Shown: positions 8,859 through 16,696 of the stretch, piece after piece | Position numbering within the stretch: position 1 is the first letter of the stretch | How the letters are laid out: each line of letters opens with the position of its first letter | Origin: Modicisalibacter ilicicola DSM 19980 | Lineage (GTDB): Bacteria; Pseudomonadota; Gammaproteobacteria; Pseudomonadales; Halomonadaceae | Assembly: GCF_900128925.1 (NCBI RefSeq) | Contig: NZ_FQUJ01000010.1 | Coordinates: 62,001-126,000, forward strand | Direction of reading: 5' to 3' | Length of the DNA stretch: 64,000 bases | Notes under the pieces: model-generated | Seen by the model: the letters and a program-made list of their open reading frames with translations, nothing else | What the model was told of the DNA's origin: nothing | The model's database searches: none | Made by a program: the position numbers and the translations under genes

Positions 8859-9728
8859 ATGTACTGGTTAGGGCCGTGCCTGGTCGTGCTGGGTGCCTTC
8901 TTGTGGGGTGTATCGGGGGGCCTGGGGGGCTTGCTGATCGACAGGGGCTGGGGGCCGCTGATCACCGTGTTCTACCGCGGTGCCACCGGCTTTCTCTTTG
9001 TGCTGGTCTGGCTGATGTGGCAGCCGCGCCAGAACCTGAAGATCGACAGCCACCTGATCTTGTGGTCGATCCTTGGCGGGCTGGGCGTCACCGGCAACCT
9101 GACCTTCTATCTCATCAGCATCTCGGAAGTGGGCGTGGCCGTCGCGGCGACGCTCATGTACCTGGCGCCTGTCTATGTCTACCTGGCAGCCTTCCTTACC
9201 GGCGTCGAGCGTTCGACGATCCCCAAGTGGCTGGCCATCGGCGTCACGATGCTCGGTATCGTGCTGTTGACCGATGTGCTCAATAGCGCCACCTCCACCA
9301 TCACCCTGCTAGGGGTGACGGCCGGGCTGCTGTCGGGGCTCTGCTATGCGCTGTTCATCTTCGTCTTCAAGCATGCCGCCGCACGCGGTGGTCGCCCGCA
9401 AACCATATTGAGCATCAGCTTGCTGTCCTTCACGCTGCTGCTCCTGCCCTTCCTCGACTATCCGCGGTTGGTCGCGGCGAGTCTCTCCTCCGATGTGGTC
9501 TGGTTCATCCTGACCGGCCTGTTCGGAGCAGGAATCGCGTTTCCCGTGTATTTCATCGGCTTGCGCACCACCTCACCCCCCGTGGCCTCGGTCATTGCCA
9601 TGATCGAGCCGATCACGGCCGCCCTCATGGGGGTAGTGATTCTCGGCGAGACGCTCAGCCTGCTGCAATTGGCGGGAATGGTGCTGATCCTCATCCCCGT
9701 CACGCTGTTGAGCACTCGCCGAATTTGA
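8859..9728 (+). CDS. EamA/DMT family transporter
   Basis: Inner-membrane drug/metabolite transporter superfamily member, 289 residues, with about ten hydrophobic helices in two EamA repeats. The first repeat includes GAFLWGVSGG near residue 12, and the second ends with SVIAMIEPITAALMGVVILGE near residues 243-263, the most conserved EamA signature. Members export or import amino acids, nucleotides and other metabolites; the substrate cannot be predicted. A strong AAGGAGGAGTC ribosome site precedes ATG 8859. It seems to be a single-gene unit, divergent from the DUF1232 gene and convergent with the DUF4235 gene. Confidence 0.88.
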   Translation: MYWLGPCLVVLGAFLWGVSGGLGGLLIDRGWGPLITVFYRGATGFLFVLVWLMWQPRQNLKIDSHLILWSILGGLGVTGNLTFYLISISEVGVAVAATLMYLAPVYVYLAAFLTGVERSTIPKWLAIGVTMLGIVLLTDVLNSATSTITLLGVTAGLLSGLCYALFIFVFKHAAARGGRPQTILSISLLSFTLLLLPFLDYPRLVAASLSSDVVWFILTGLFGAGIAFPVYFIGLRTTSPPVASVIAMIEPITAALMGVVILGETLSLLQLAGMVLILIPVTLLSTRRI

Positions 9729-9730
9729 AA

Positions 9731-9752
9731 GGCATCGCGCGGAAACGATGCC
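9731..9752 (-). terminator. Terminator-like hairpin between convergent genes
   Basis: GGCATCG at 9731-9737 pairs with CGATGCC at 9746-9752 over an eight-base loop. On the minus strand the stem is followed by TTTCAAATT, a T-rich stretch, so it suits termination of the DUF4235 gene, whose stop is at 9761. Confidence 0.5.
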
Positions 9753-9760
9753 GGGAGGAC

Positions 9761-10048
9761 TCAGCGCACCCGTCGTTCGAGTACTTTGCGCGTGCGATGG
9801 CGGCTGCGCGCGCGGCGTACCGCTTCGCTGCCCGCCCGGCGACCGACGATGCGTGCCACCCCGACCATGATGCCGGTAGAGGCTCCCCACAACAGGGCAT
9901 GGCGCCACCGCACATCGGGATCGTAGGGATCCAGGGGTGGCTTGCCGATCTTGCGTTCGTAGGCCTTGCGCGCTCCGTTGCGCGCCGCTACCCCGGCGGT
10001 GATCGCCATGCCGGTACTGATCAATGACCAGAGCGTTTCGCGTTTCAT
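9761..10048 (-). CDS. DUF4235 family small protein
   Basis: A 95-residue protein that fits DUF4235: an N-terminal hydrophobic helix (LWSLISTGMAITAGVAARN), the central segment IGKPPLDPYDPDVRWRHAL, a second helix with ASTGIMVGVARIVG, and a basic C-terminal tail rich in arginine. Two membrane helices or membrane association are likely; function is unknown. The ATG at 10048 was chosen because GGACGGGAGG sits seven bases upstream; the same frame extends upstream without homology. It is divergent from the aldehyde dehydrogenase. Confidence 0.75.
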   Translation of the reverse strand: MKRETLWSLISTGMAITAGVAARNGARKAYERKIGKPPLDPYDPDVRWRHALLWGASTGIMVGVARIVGRRAGSEAVRRARSRHRTRKVLERRVR

Positions 10049-10230
10049 GCTGCCTCCCGTCCTTGCGACAACCGTGGTGATTCTTGCAATTCGTTCTATC
10101 ATCCTATCCCCGTGGCGACCAGACTCTGCCCTTGAATCGAACGAATCTCGTCTCCACTGTCCAAGGCATGCAGCCAAAGAGGGATATCTTTCAACCGCTA
10201 TCTCTCCGAAACAGCGTCAAGGAGGATGAC

Positions 10231-11610
10231 ATGAGCCGCAAGACATTGATTGCCACCAACCCCGCCAACGACAAAGTGCTGGGTGAGCACGAGATGCTCG
10301 ATGCCGCGGGCATCGCGGAGAAGCTCGACCAGACGCGCCGAGGCTACGCGGAACTTCGCGAATTACCGGTCGCCGAGCGTGCCCGGAAGCTTCATGCCCT
10401 CGCCGACCTGATCGACGAACGACAGGCGGAAATCGGCGAGATCATCTGCCACGAGATGGGCAAGCCCTTCAGTCAGGTCATTGCCGAGACCAAGATCTCG
10501 TCGGCCATCGTGCGCTTCTATGCCGATCATGCCGAAGAGTTCATGACACCCAAGACGAAGGAAGTGCCCGGCGCGCAGAAGGCCGAGATCGTGCGGGATC
10601 CGATGGGCGCGGTGCTGGGGGTCATGCCCTGGAACTACCCGCTCTATCAGGTGGTACGCTTCGCGGCGCCCAACCTGGCGGGCGGCAATGCCTGCCTGCT
10701 CAAGCATGCCTCCAACGTGCCCGGGAGTGCCAAGCTGATCACGCGCCTCTTCCACGATGCAGGCTTCGAGGAGGGCACCTTCACCTGGTTGCCGGTCTCA
10801 TCCAGCGAGATCGATGGCATCATACGCGATCCGATCGTCTGCGGCGTCACCCTCACCGGAAGCGACGCGGCTGGCAAGGCCGTGGCCAAGACCGCCGGCG
10901 AGGAGATCAAGCCCAGCGTGCTGGAGCTCGGCGGTATCGACCCCCTCATCGTGCTCGACGATGCGGACATCGACAAGGCGGTGGAGCTGGCGATCGACGG
11001 CCGGTTCGACAACACCGGCCAGAGCTGTGCGGCCTCCAAGCGCCTGATCGTGCTCGAGCCGATCGCCAGGCGCTTCACCGAGAAGCTGATCGACCAGGTC
11101 CAGAAGCTGCGCATCGGCGATCCCATGGACGAGAACACCGATATCGGTCCCATGTCGCGCAAGGACCTACGCGATGACCTGCACGATCAGGTTCAGCGTG
11201 CGGTGAAACAGGGCGCCCAGATCGAGACCGGCGGCGAGATCCTCGACAGGCCCGGTGCCTGGTATGCGCCGACGGTGCTGACCAATGTCGCCCCGGGCAA
11301 TCCGGCCTTCGACGAGGAACTGTTCGGGCCGGTCGCCTCGGTGATCGTCGCTCGCGACGTGGAACACGCCATCGAGTTCGCCAACCACAGCGAATACGGG
11401 CTGGGAGGCACCGTGGTCGGCCAGGATGTGAAGCGCGCCGAACAGGTCGCACGTCGATTGAACGTGGGCATGAGCTTCGTCAACCGTCCGACCACGCCCT
11501 TCGCCCAGTTGCCCTTCGGGGGCGTCAAGAAGAGCGGCTACGGTCGCGAGCAGAGCGAGTACGGCTTCGGTGAGTTCATGAACGTGCGCACCGTCTTCAT
11601 CGCCGAGTAA
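10231..11610 (+). CDS. NAD(P)-dependent aldehyde dehydrogenase, Sad/YneI type (probable succinate-semialdehyde dehydrogenase)
   Basis: Oxidises an aldehyde, probably succinate semialdehyde, to the acid. The 459-residue length matches the Sad/YneI subgroup rather than the longer GabD group. Key features are MPWNYPLYQVVRFAAPNL near residue 131, LLKHASNV (cofactor lysine), the catalytic glutamate in LELGGIDP near residue 232, the nucleophile cysteine in GQSCAASKR near residue 266, and PFGGVKKSGYGRE at the C-terminus. AAGGAGGATGAC directly before ATG 10231 fixes the start; an upstream in-frame extension lacks homology. A hairpin follows the gene, so it is probably transcribed alone. GABA or putrescine catabolism is the likely context, not shown here. 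Confidence 0.87.
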   Translation: MSRKTLIATNPANDKVLGEHEMLDAAGIAEKLDQTRRGYAELRELPVAERARKLHALADLIDERQAEIGEIICHEMGKPFSQVIAETKISSAIVRFYADHAEEFMTPKTKEVPGAQKAEIVRDPMGAVLGVMPWNYPLYQVVRFAAPNLAGGNACLLKHASNVPGSAKLITRLFHDAGFEEGTFTWLPVSSSEIDGIIRDPIVCGVTLTGSDAAGKAVAKTAGEEIKPSVLELGGIDPLIVLDDADIDKAVELAIDGRFDNTGQSCAASKRLIVLEPIARRFTEKLIDQVQKLRIGDPMDENTDIGPMSRKDLRDDLHDQVQRAVKQGAQIETGGEILDRPGAWYAPTVLTNVAPGNPAFDEELFGPVASVIVARDVEHAIEFANHSEYGLGGTVVGQDVKRAEQVARRLNVGMSFVNRPTTPFAQLPFGGVKKSGYGREQSEYGFGEFMNVRTVFIAE

Positions 11611-11616
11611 CCTTCC

Positions 11617-11660
11617 GCCGCAGGCCGCCGTGCAGATGTCGCGGGGGCCTGCGGCTGCTT
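11617..11660 (+). terminator. Rho-independent-like terminator after the aldehyde dehydrogenase
   Basis: GCCGCAGGCC at 11617-11626 and GGCCTGCGGC at 11646-11655 make a perfect ten-pair stem with a 19-base loop, seven bases past the stop codon. Only a short T-rich tail (TGCTTTC) follows. Confidence 0.6.
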
Positions 11661-11811
11661 TCGGCCGACGGAGCATCGAGAATGGCGACCACCGAGGATC
11701 GCTGCATAGCGGTCGCCCTGGTATATTGCGGCGCAGCAAACTATAGTCTATTCCTTGATTCAAGCCGTACCCGACGAAGACGGCCCCCTTCCCCCAACCC
11801 GGTACACTCCC

Positions 11812-12165
11812 ATGACACGATCCCCCCATATCACGACCCTCGTGCCCTTTACCCCCGCCGCCATGTTCGACGTCTGGAAGGTCGGCGTGATGGCCTTCGA
11901 ACTCTGGACCAGCTCGCTTTCTACCATCGCCATGCGCAACAACCTCTGGTACACCCAAGTGCCCACCAGCGCCAGGATGATGAAGGAAAACCAGCGCATG
12001 GTGACCGAGAAGCTCGATGCGAGCCTGGAAGTGGCCATGGAAATGAACAAGGCCATGTTCGGCATGTTCACGGGCCAGCATGCCCCCTGGTGGGTCACCA
12101 GCAGGCGTACGCTGCAGCCCTTCCACCGCCGCACTACCGCCAATTCCCGCCGACTGTCCCGGTAG
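11812..12165 (+). CDS. Small helical protein, phasin-like
   Basis: I do not recognise a named family with certainty. The 117-residue product has a hydrophobic N-terminal half (VPFTPAAMFDVWKVGVMAFELW) and an amphipathic helix with repeated M, E, K and A (ENQRMVTEKLDASLEVAMEM), ending in a basic tail rich in R and T. The pattern recalls phasins, the granule-coating proteins of polyhydroxyalkanoate storage, and halomonads commonly make such granules; this is inference only. ATG 11812 lacks a strong ribosome site. It stands alone between a terminator and the secreted-repeat gene. Confidence 0.5.
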   Translation: MTRSPHITTLVPFTPAAMFDVWKVGVMAFELWTSSLSTIAMRNNLWYTQVPTSARMMKENQRMVTEKLDASLEVAMEMNKAMFGMFTGQHAPWWVTSRRTLQPFHRRTTANSRRLSR

Positions 12166-12313
12166 GCCTTCCTTGAATGTCCGAGCGAACGGTTCACCCG
12201 TGTTGCTCGGCAATTCGCTCGGCGATCCCGCAACTCCCTTTCCGGTTGGTCATTTGTCAGGGCGGCCCGGTGCTATCTACAGTTACATCATGCCCAAGGA
12301 AAAGGAGCGCAAC

Positions 12314-12832
12314 ATGATGTCATCGCCACGCCCTGCCTCGCGGCGCTACCTGGCACCCGGTATCACCGCGGCATTACTGCTGTCCATCGCGGCTAGCGCC
12401 AGCGCTCAGAGCGCCACCCGGAACGCCGCGCCGATGATCAGTGAACAGGAACCCTATGGCCGTTATGTCACCGACAGGGAAGGCCATAGCCTGTACCTGT
12501 TCGAACAGGACGAGCCGGGTAGCGGCATCAGTACCTGTACCGATGCCTGTGCCAACGCCTGGCCACCCTACGTCACCGACGAGTCGCCCGAGGCCGGCGA
12601 GGGCATCGACGCGTCCAAGCTCGGCACGATAGAACGGGACGGTGGCACGAAACAGGTTACCTACGCCGGCTGGCCCCTCTACTACTTCAACGGCGACAAG
12701 CAGCCCGGCGATGCCCTGGGCCAGGATGTGCAGCACCTGGGCGCCGAATGGTATCTCGTTTCTCCCGAGGGGCAGATGATCCATCAGGGCGGTCGCACCG
12801 AAGCCGACGGCGAGAACCAGGACAACCAATGA
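12314..12832 (+). CDS. Secreted-repeat (PF03640-type) periplasmic or envelope protein
   Basis: The 172-residue protein has an N-terminal export signal (hydrophobic run GITAALLLSIAASASA, cleavage predicted after SAQS). Two copies of the secreted repeat of unknown function follow: YGRYVTDREGHSLYLFE with STCTDACANAWPP in the first, and VTYAGWPLYYFNGDKQPGD with the typical GAEWYLVSPEG end in the second. The two cysteines of the first repeat (CTDAC) are a family hallmark. AAGGAGCGCAAC precedes the tandem ATG ATG at 12314, and the signal peptide supports this start over an upstream one at 12290. Function is unknown. Confidence 0.82.
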   Translation: MMSSPRPASRRYLAPGITAALLLSIAASASAQSATRNAAPMISEQEPYGRYVTDREGHSLYLFEQDEPGSGISTCTDACANAWPPYVTDESPEAGEGIDASKLGTIERDGGTKQVTYAGWPLYYFNGDKQPGDALGQDVQHLGAEWYLVSPEGQMIHQGGRTEADGENQDNQ

Positions 12833-12952
12833 ACCAGCATCGCTGGAACGCCGCCCCGAAGCAGTTCCTGGACGACTCGCTCGCCGCCCGGCCTCGGGGG
12901 TGAGCCGCCACTCATCTTTTATTATGAAGAGACAGCTCCAGACAATTTCGCT

Positions 12953-12974
12953 ACACTGTTCGAAAACACTGTTC
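12953..12974 (+). repeat. Two direct repeats ACACTGTTC, 13-base period
   Basis: ACACTGTTC occurs at 12953-12961 and again at 12966-12974, separated by GAAA, in the 235-base gap before the HAD phosphatase gene. Each copy is nearly palindromic. Such tandem half-sites can be an operator; no regulator is assigned. The rest of the gap is moderately AT-rich and shows no gene. Confidence 0.4.
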
Positions 12975-13067
12975 AAAAAGTATGAAAATTAGCCTCAATC
13001 ACTGGGCGTAACCGGCCGATAACAGTAACAATGCTTATGTAAGCTTGCGACTCCAAGAGGTTTCCCG

Positions 13068-13745
13068 ATGTCACGGCCACTTTGCCTGCTCTTCGACTGT
13101 GATGGAACGTTGGTAGACAGCGAGCCCTTGCTGGCCGCTGAAATGGCGACCAGCCTCGCCGCCATCGGCCTCCCCTTCACGGCGGAAGACTACATCGGCG
13201 AGTTTCGCGGCGCTCGCTTTCGAAACATCGTCGCCGAACTGCAAAAGCGCCATGGCCGGATCGACGCGACCTCGCTGAAGGAAACCGAAGCCGGCATGCG
13301 CGCCCGACTGGCCGACCGCCTCGTGCACGAACTCACGCGCCTGCCTGGCGTCCTCGAAGCCCTTGTCGCCCTCTCGGACTACCCCTGCGCCGTGGTCTCC
13401 AACGGCCCCGAGTCCAAGATTCGCACCTGCCTGACCGCTACCGGCCTGAGCGACTACTTCGGCAACCACCTGTTCAGTGCCTATACTGCCAACTGCTGGA
13501 AGCCCGATCCTGGGCTCTACCTGCACGCCGCCCACAGCATGGGGTTCAAGGCACGGCAGTGCCTGGTCATCGACGACTCCATCGTCGGCGTTCGTTCAGC
13601 GCTTGCCGCCGGCATCCCCGTGGTGCACCTCAATCGTTTTCCGGACGTGGAAACGACCCCGCAAGGCGCCATCACGATCAGCAACATGCACCAGTTGCCC
13701 ACCGTGGTAAGCCGACTGAGCCATCAGGAAGCCCTCGCCCTGTAA
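13068..13745 (+). CDS. HAD-IA hydrolase, probable sugar phosphatase (YieH/YfbT-like)
   Basis: Haloacid dehalogenase superfamily phosphatase of 225 residues. Motif I is LLFDCDGTLVDSE near residue 8, with the nucleophile and acid aspartates; motif II is SNGPESK near residue 111; motif III lysine is in CWKPDPGLY; motif IV is VIDDSIVGVRSALAAG near residue 165. The all-alpha cap between motifs I and II is that of the beta-phosphoglucomutase/phosphogluconate phosphatase group. E. coli relatives dephosphorylate 6-phosphogluconate and related sugars. The exact substrate is not determined by sequence. Confidence 0.85.
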   Translation: MSRPLCLLFDCDGTLVDSEPLLAAEMATSLAAIGLPFTAEDYIGEFRGARFRNIVAELQKRHGRIDATSLKETEAGMRARLADRLVHELTRLPGVLEALVALSDYPCAVVSNGPESKIRTCLTATGLSDYFGNHLFSAYTANCWKPDPGLYLHAAHSMGFKARQCLVIDDSIVGVRSALAAGIPVVHLNRFPDVETTPQGAITISNMHQLPTVVSRLSHQEALAL

Positions 13746-13798
13746 GACGGTCGCCGGGGGCTCCATCCGGCCGCACCAGGCGGTACCCGCGCCATGCC

Positions 13799-13822
13799 GC
13801 GTCGGGTATCATGACCCGACGC
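13799..13822 (+). promoter_or_regulatory. Hairpin just upstream of yciH
   Basis: GCGTCGGGT at 13799-13807 and ACCCGACGC at 13814-13822 form a perfect nine-pair stem with a six-base ATCATG loop. It sits between the HAD stop and the CAGGAGGTGCC ribosome site of yciH, 19 bases ahead of its start. It could end the HAD transcript or be a control element in the yciH leader. No T-tract follows. Confidence 0.45.
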
Positions 13823-13841
13823 TCACTCGTCAGGAGGTGCC

Positions 13842-14216
13842 ATGGCGTCCCTTCAGGACCAGCTCCGCGGCCTCGTCTATTCCACCGAACATGGCGACAC
13901 CTGCCCCGACTGCCGCAAGCCCCTGGCCGAATGCGAATGCGCCGAGCGCGCCGAGGCCGAACGCCTGGCCGCCCTGGATGGCGTGGTGCGCATTCGCCGC
14001 GAGACCAGCGGCCGCAAGGGCAAGGGCGTCACCACCATCAGCGGCGTCCCCCTCGCCAAGACCGAACTCAAGGCCCTGGCCAAGGAGCTCAAGAAGCGTT
14101 GCGGTACCGGAGGCGCGGTCAAGGACGATGTCATCGAGATCCAGGGCGATCATCGTCAGACGCTCAAGAGCGCCTTGGAAGCCCAGGGCTACAACGTCAA
14201 GCTGGCCGGTGGCTGA
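13842..14216 (+). CDS. yciH: SUI1/eIF1-like translation factor YciH
   Basis: Bacterial homologue of eukaryotic eIF1 that binds the 30S subunit and influences initiation fidelity. The 124-residue protein has an N-terminal stretch with CPDCRKPLAECEC (possible small metal site), then the SUI1 fold: VRIRRETSGRKGKGVTTISG, LKALAKELKKRCGTGGAVKD, and the closing IEIQGDHRQTLKSALEAQGY. CAGGAGGTGCC gives a strong ribosome site before ATG 13842. The lipoprotein gene follows after 31 bases and may share the transcript. Confidence 0.93.
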   Translation: MASLQDQLRGLVYSTEHGDTCPDCRKPLAECECAERAEAERLAALDGVVRIRRETSGRKGKGVTTISGVPLAKTELKALAKELKKRCGTGGAVKDDVIEIQGDHRQTLKSALEAQGYNVKLAGG

Positions 14217-14247
14217 CTCATCCTCACTCGTCTTCAAGGAGCCCTGC

Positions 14248-14658
14248 ATGATCCGGAAGGCTCGTACGACCCTGCGCCTGTCTTTCATGACGGGCTGCCT
14301 GCTGGTGCTCAGCGCCTGCGTCACCGGCCCGCGCTTCGCCAATCTCGATGCCCTGGTGGTGCCCGCCGAACCGCTGGACCTGCCGCCCAATGCCGAACTC
14401 ACGGTGCGTCTTGAAGATGTGACCCGCGGTTCCGATGTGATCGCCGAAAGCACTTATACACGGCTGGGACGAGGGCCCATTCCGGTGATGCTGCGCTACG
14501 ACGCCAAGGCCATCGACGATGATCGGGTCTATGTGCTGCGTGCCGCGATTCGTGCCAACAAGACCCTCACCCACCGCAACGCGGAAGAGGTGCCGGTGCT
14601 CACCGGCAAGGCGCCCCGTGGCGATGTGCGCGTGCCCATCGAACGCGTGGAGCGCTGA
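14248..14658 (+). CDS. YbaY/DUF pilotin-like lipoprotein
   Basis: A 136-residue envelope lipoprotein. The N-terminal signal (basic MIRKARTTLR, then a hydrophobic run) ends in the lipobox LLVLSAC, with the lipid cysteine near residue 25. The mature part has NAELTVRLEDVTRGSDVIAE and PVMLRYDAKAIDDDRVYVLR, typical of the YbaY family (PF09619), whose fold resembles a beta-sandwich seen in type III pilotins. Function is unknown. AAGGAGCCCTGC precedes ATG 14248. An earlier in-frame ATG (13837) falls inside yciH and is a shadow extension. Confidence 0.82.
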   Translation: MIRKARTTLRLSFMTGCLLVLSACVTGPRFANLDALVVPAEPLDLPPNAELTVRLEDVTRGSDVIAESTYTRLGRGPIPVMLRYDAKAIDDDRVYVLRAAIRANKTLTHRNAEEVPVLTGKAPRGDVRVPIERVER

Positions 14659-14742
14659 AGGCTACCCCACCCTGCTCCCTGGCTTGTCAGAATGTCCATC
14701 TGCTACCACGCTATGTACGTTCATCTGACAACGGAGTGCAGG

Positions 14743-15738
14743 ATGCAAACTCTCGATATCCCCGGGACGGGCATCACCGCCTCGCGCATCGGCCTGGGCA
14801 CCTGGGCCATCGGTGGCTGGATGTGGGGCGGCACCGACGACGCCCAGGCTGTTCGTACCATTCACGCCGCCCTGGAGCGTGGTGTCACGCTGATCGATAC
14901 CGCGCCGGTCTACGGCTTCGGCCATTCCGAGGAAGTCGTCGGTCGTGCCGTGGCAGAGTACGGTCAGCGCGACAAGCTGGTGCTCGCCACCAAGGTGGCG
15001 ATGGAATGGAAAGCGGACGAGAGCGTGGTGCGCAACGCCAGCGCGGCGCGCATCGAGAAGGAGGTGGAGGACTCGTTGCGCCGCCTGCGCACCGATGTCA
15101 TCGATCTCTATCAGGTGCACTGGCCCGATCCCACGGTCCCCATGGAGGAAACCGCCCGCGCCATGGAGCGCCTCTACCGGGATGGCAAGATCCGCGCCGT
15201 CGGCGTCAGCAACTTTTCCCCCGAGCAGTGCGACACCTTTCGCGAGGTCGCGCCCTTGCACAGCGTGCAGCCGCCCCTGAACCTGTTCGAGCGCGAGGCC
15301 GAGCGCGACATCATCCCCTACGCCGAGCGTGAAGGCCTGGTCATGCTGACCTACGGCGCCCTGTGTCGTGGCCTGCTGACGGGCAAGATGCGCGCCGATT
15401 CGCAGTTCGAGGGCGATGACCTGCGCAACAACGACCCCAAGTTCCAGTCGCCGCGCTTCAACCAGTACCTGAGCGCCGTCGATGCCCTGGAACGTTTCGC
15501 CCAGGAGCGTCACGGCAAGCAGGTGCTGGAACTGGCGGTGCGCGCCCTGCTGGATCGCCATGATAACGGCATCGCGCTATGGGGTGCGCGGCGCCCCGAT
15601 CAGGTGGAGCCCATCGAACGCATCGACGGCTGGCAGCTTAGTAGCGACGACCTCGACGAGATCGAGCGCATCGTCGACGAACACGTCAAGGACCCGGTAG
15701 GCCCCGAATTCATGGCGCCCCCCAGCCGGGACGACTAA
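14743..15738 (+). CDS. Aldo/keto reductase
   Basis: NADPH-dependent reductase with a TIM-barrel fold, 331 residues. The catalytic tetrad is visible: D and Y in DTAPVYGFGHSEEVVG near residue 47, K in LATKVAMEW near residue 81, and H in LYQVHWPDP near residue 125. The C-terminal cofactor part has GALCRGLLTGK and the substrate-side ARRPDQVEPIE. ATG 14743 (MQTLDI) was chosen with CGGAGTGCAGG upstream; longer in-frame starts lack homology. The likely relatives are YajO/Tas-type enzymes acting on various aldehydes. A single-gene unit that ends near a hairpin. Confidence 0.88.
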   Translation: MQTLDIPGTGITASRIGLGTWAIGGWMWGGTDDAQAVRTIHAALERGVTLIDTAPVYGFGHSEEVVGRAVAEYGQRDKLVLATKVAMEWKADESVVRNASAARIEKEVEDSLRRLRTDVIDLYQVHWPDPTVPMEETARAMERLYRDGKIRAVGVSNFSPEQCDTFREVAPLHSVQPPLNLFEREAERDIIPYAEREGLVMLTYGALCRGLLTGKMRADSQFEGDDLRNNDPKFQSPRFNQYLSAVDALERFAQERHGKQVLELAVRALLDRHDNGIALWGARRPDQVEPIERIDGWQLSSDDLDEIERIVDEHVKDPVGPEFMAPPSRDD

Positions 15739-15779
15739 CCCAGGCGCGAGGAATGAGAGGTTCATCGCAGATTCGCGTG

Positions 15780-15796
15780 ACGCCGCAACGCGGCGT
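15780..15796 (+). terminator. Hairpin downstream of the aldo/keto reductase
   Basis: ACGCCGC at 15780-15786 and GCGGCGT at 15790-15796 pair perfectly across a three-base loop, 41 bases after the stop. It lacks a T-tract, so it is a modest terminator candidate. Confidence 0.4.
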
Positions 15797-15860
15797 TCGC
15801 CCGATAAATCTCCTACACCCAACAGCCATTCACGGAAAAGTGCGATGGACCGAATGAAAG

Positions 15861-15901
15861 GCCCCGGCATTCAGTCGCAATAGCCGGCCGAATGCCGGGG
15901 C
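15861..15901 (-). terminator. Strong terminator hairpin between convergent genes
   Basis: GCCCCGGCATTC at 15861-15872 and GAATGCCGGGGC at 15890-15901 form a perfect 12-pair stem with a 17-base loop, twelve bases past the stop of the outer-membrane protein gene. On the minus strand the stem is followed by CTTTCATTC. It may also stop readthrough from the aldo/keto reductase on the plus strand. Confidence 0.7.
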
Positions 15902-15913
15902 AGCAGACGTCGT

Positions 15914-16579
15914 TCAAAAGGTATATTCGAGCCCCAGCACGGCTACTGGATAGACACCGAATTCATCGACGTCATCCTGCAGGTCGTCCTCTTCCTGCTG
16001 GATGTCCTCGCGCAGCTGGGGGTCACTGGCGGCGCCGCTAGCCTCGAGGTTGACCTCGGCATCGGTCAGGAAGGCGCCCAGCTTGGCGAACACGCCAAGT
16101 CCACTCTTGTGACTGCCGCGCCAGCCCAGACCCAGGTAGGGCTGAATGGAATCACCCAGGGTCACGTCGCCGCGCAGGGTGCCGACTTCTTCGGCGGTAT
16201 AGGTGTTGCCGTTGTATTCGTAGCTCTGGCCGTCTTTCGGACGCCCGATCACCAGCGCGGCGATATCCGGCTTCACGGCACCGGCGGAAAGGAAGAAACG
16301 TCCGCCAAAGGGGAAGTAATCCAGCGTCAGGCCATAGACATCCATGTCGACGTCGCCGTCGTAGTCGGCGTCGTCCGTCTCGTACTCGATGTCGTCGTAG
16401 GTAAAACCGCTGTAGCCTGCGGTCAGTGCCAGATTGTCGTGAAAGCGGTAGCTGAGGCTGCCGCCATAGCCGGTAGTCCCGACCTCGGCGCCGACCGACC
16501 AGTGGCCACTGGCGGCTGCAGCAGGCAAGGCGAGGGCCGTCAAGGCCCCGGCCAGCATGAAGGTGTGCAATGTGCGCAT
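15914..16579 (-). CDS. Outer-membrane beta-barrel protein
   Basis: A 221-residue exported protein with a clear signal peptide (LAGALTALALPAAAA, cleaved near residue 23) and a C-terminal phenylalanine in LGLEYTF, the usual signal for barrel insertion by the BAM complex. Alternating hydrophobic strands such as GYGGSLSYRFHDNLALTAGY and QPYLGLGWRG support a small barrel of about eight strands. Loops are strongly acidic (DDADYDGDVDMD near residue 70; QQEEDDLQDDVDE near residue 195), as often in halophile envelope proteins. The family resembles OmpW-like or OprF-unrelated porins, but I cannot name it. It has its own hairpin terminator. Confidence 0.75.
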   Translation of the reverse strand: MRTLHTFMLAGALTALALPAAAASGHWSVGAEVGTTGYGGSLSYRFHDNLALTAGYSGFTYDDIEYETDDADYDGDVDMDVYGLTLDYFPFGGRFFLSAGAVKPDIAALVIGRPKDGQSYEYNGNTYTAEEVGTLRGDVTLGDSIQPYLGLGWRGSHKSGLGVFAKLGAFLTDAEVNLEASGAASDPQLREDIQQEEDDLQDDVDEFGVYPVAVLGLEYTF

Positions 16580-16696
16580 GGGTTCCCCGTGTCTCGTTCG
16601 TCATCGTGATGGCCGGCTCGATACGACCGGCTACAAGGCGATAACGACCATGATCGGGAAATCTTTAGTCACATCTTTGCCATGCCCTTCTCTATC

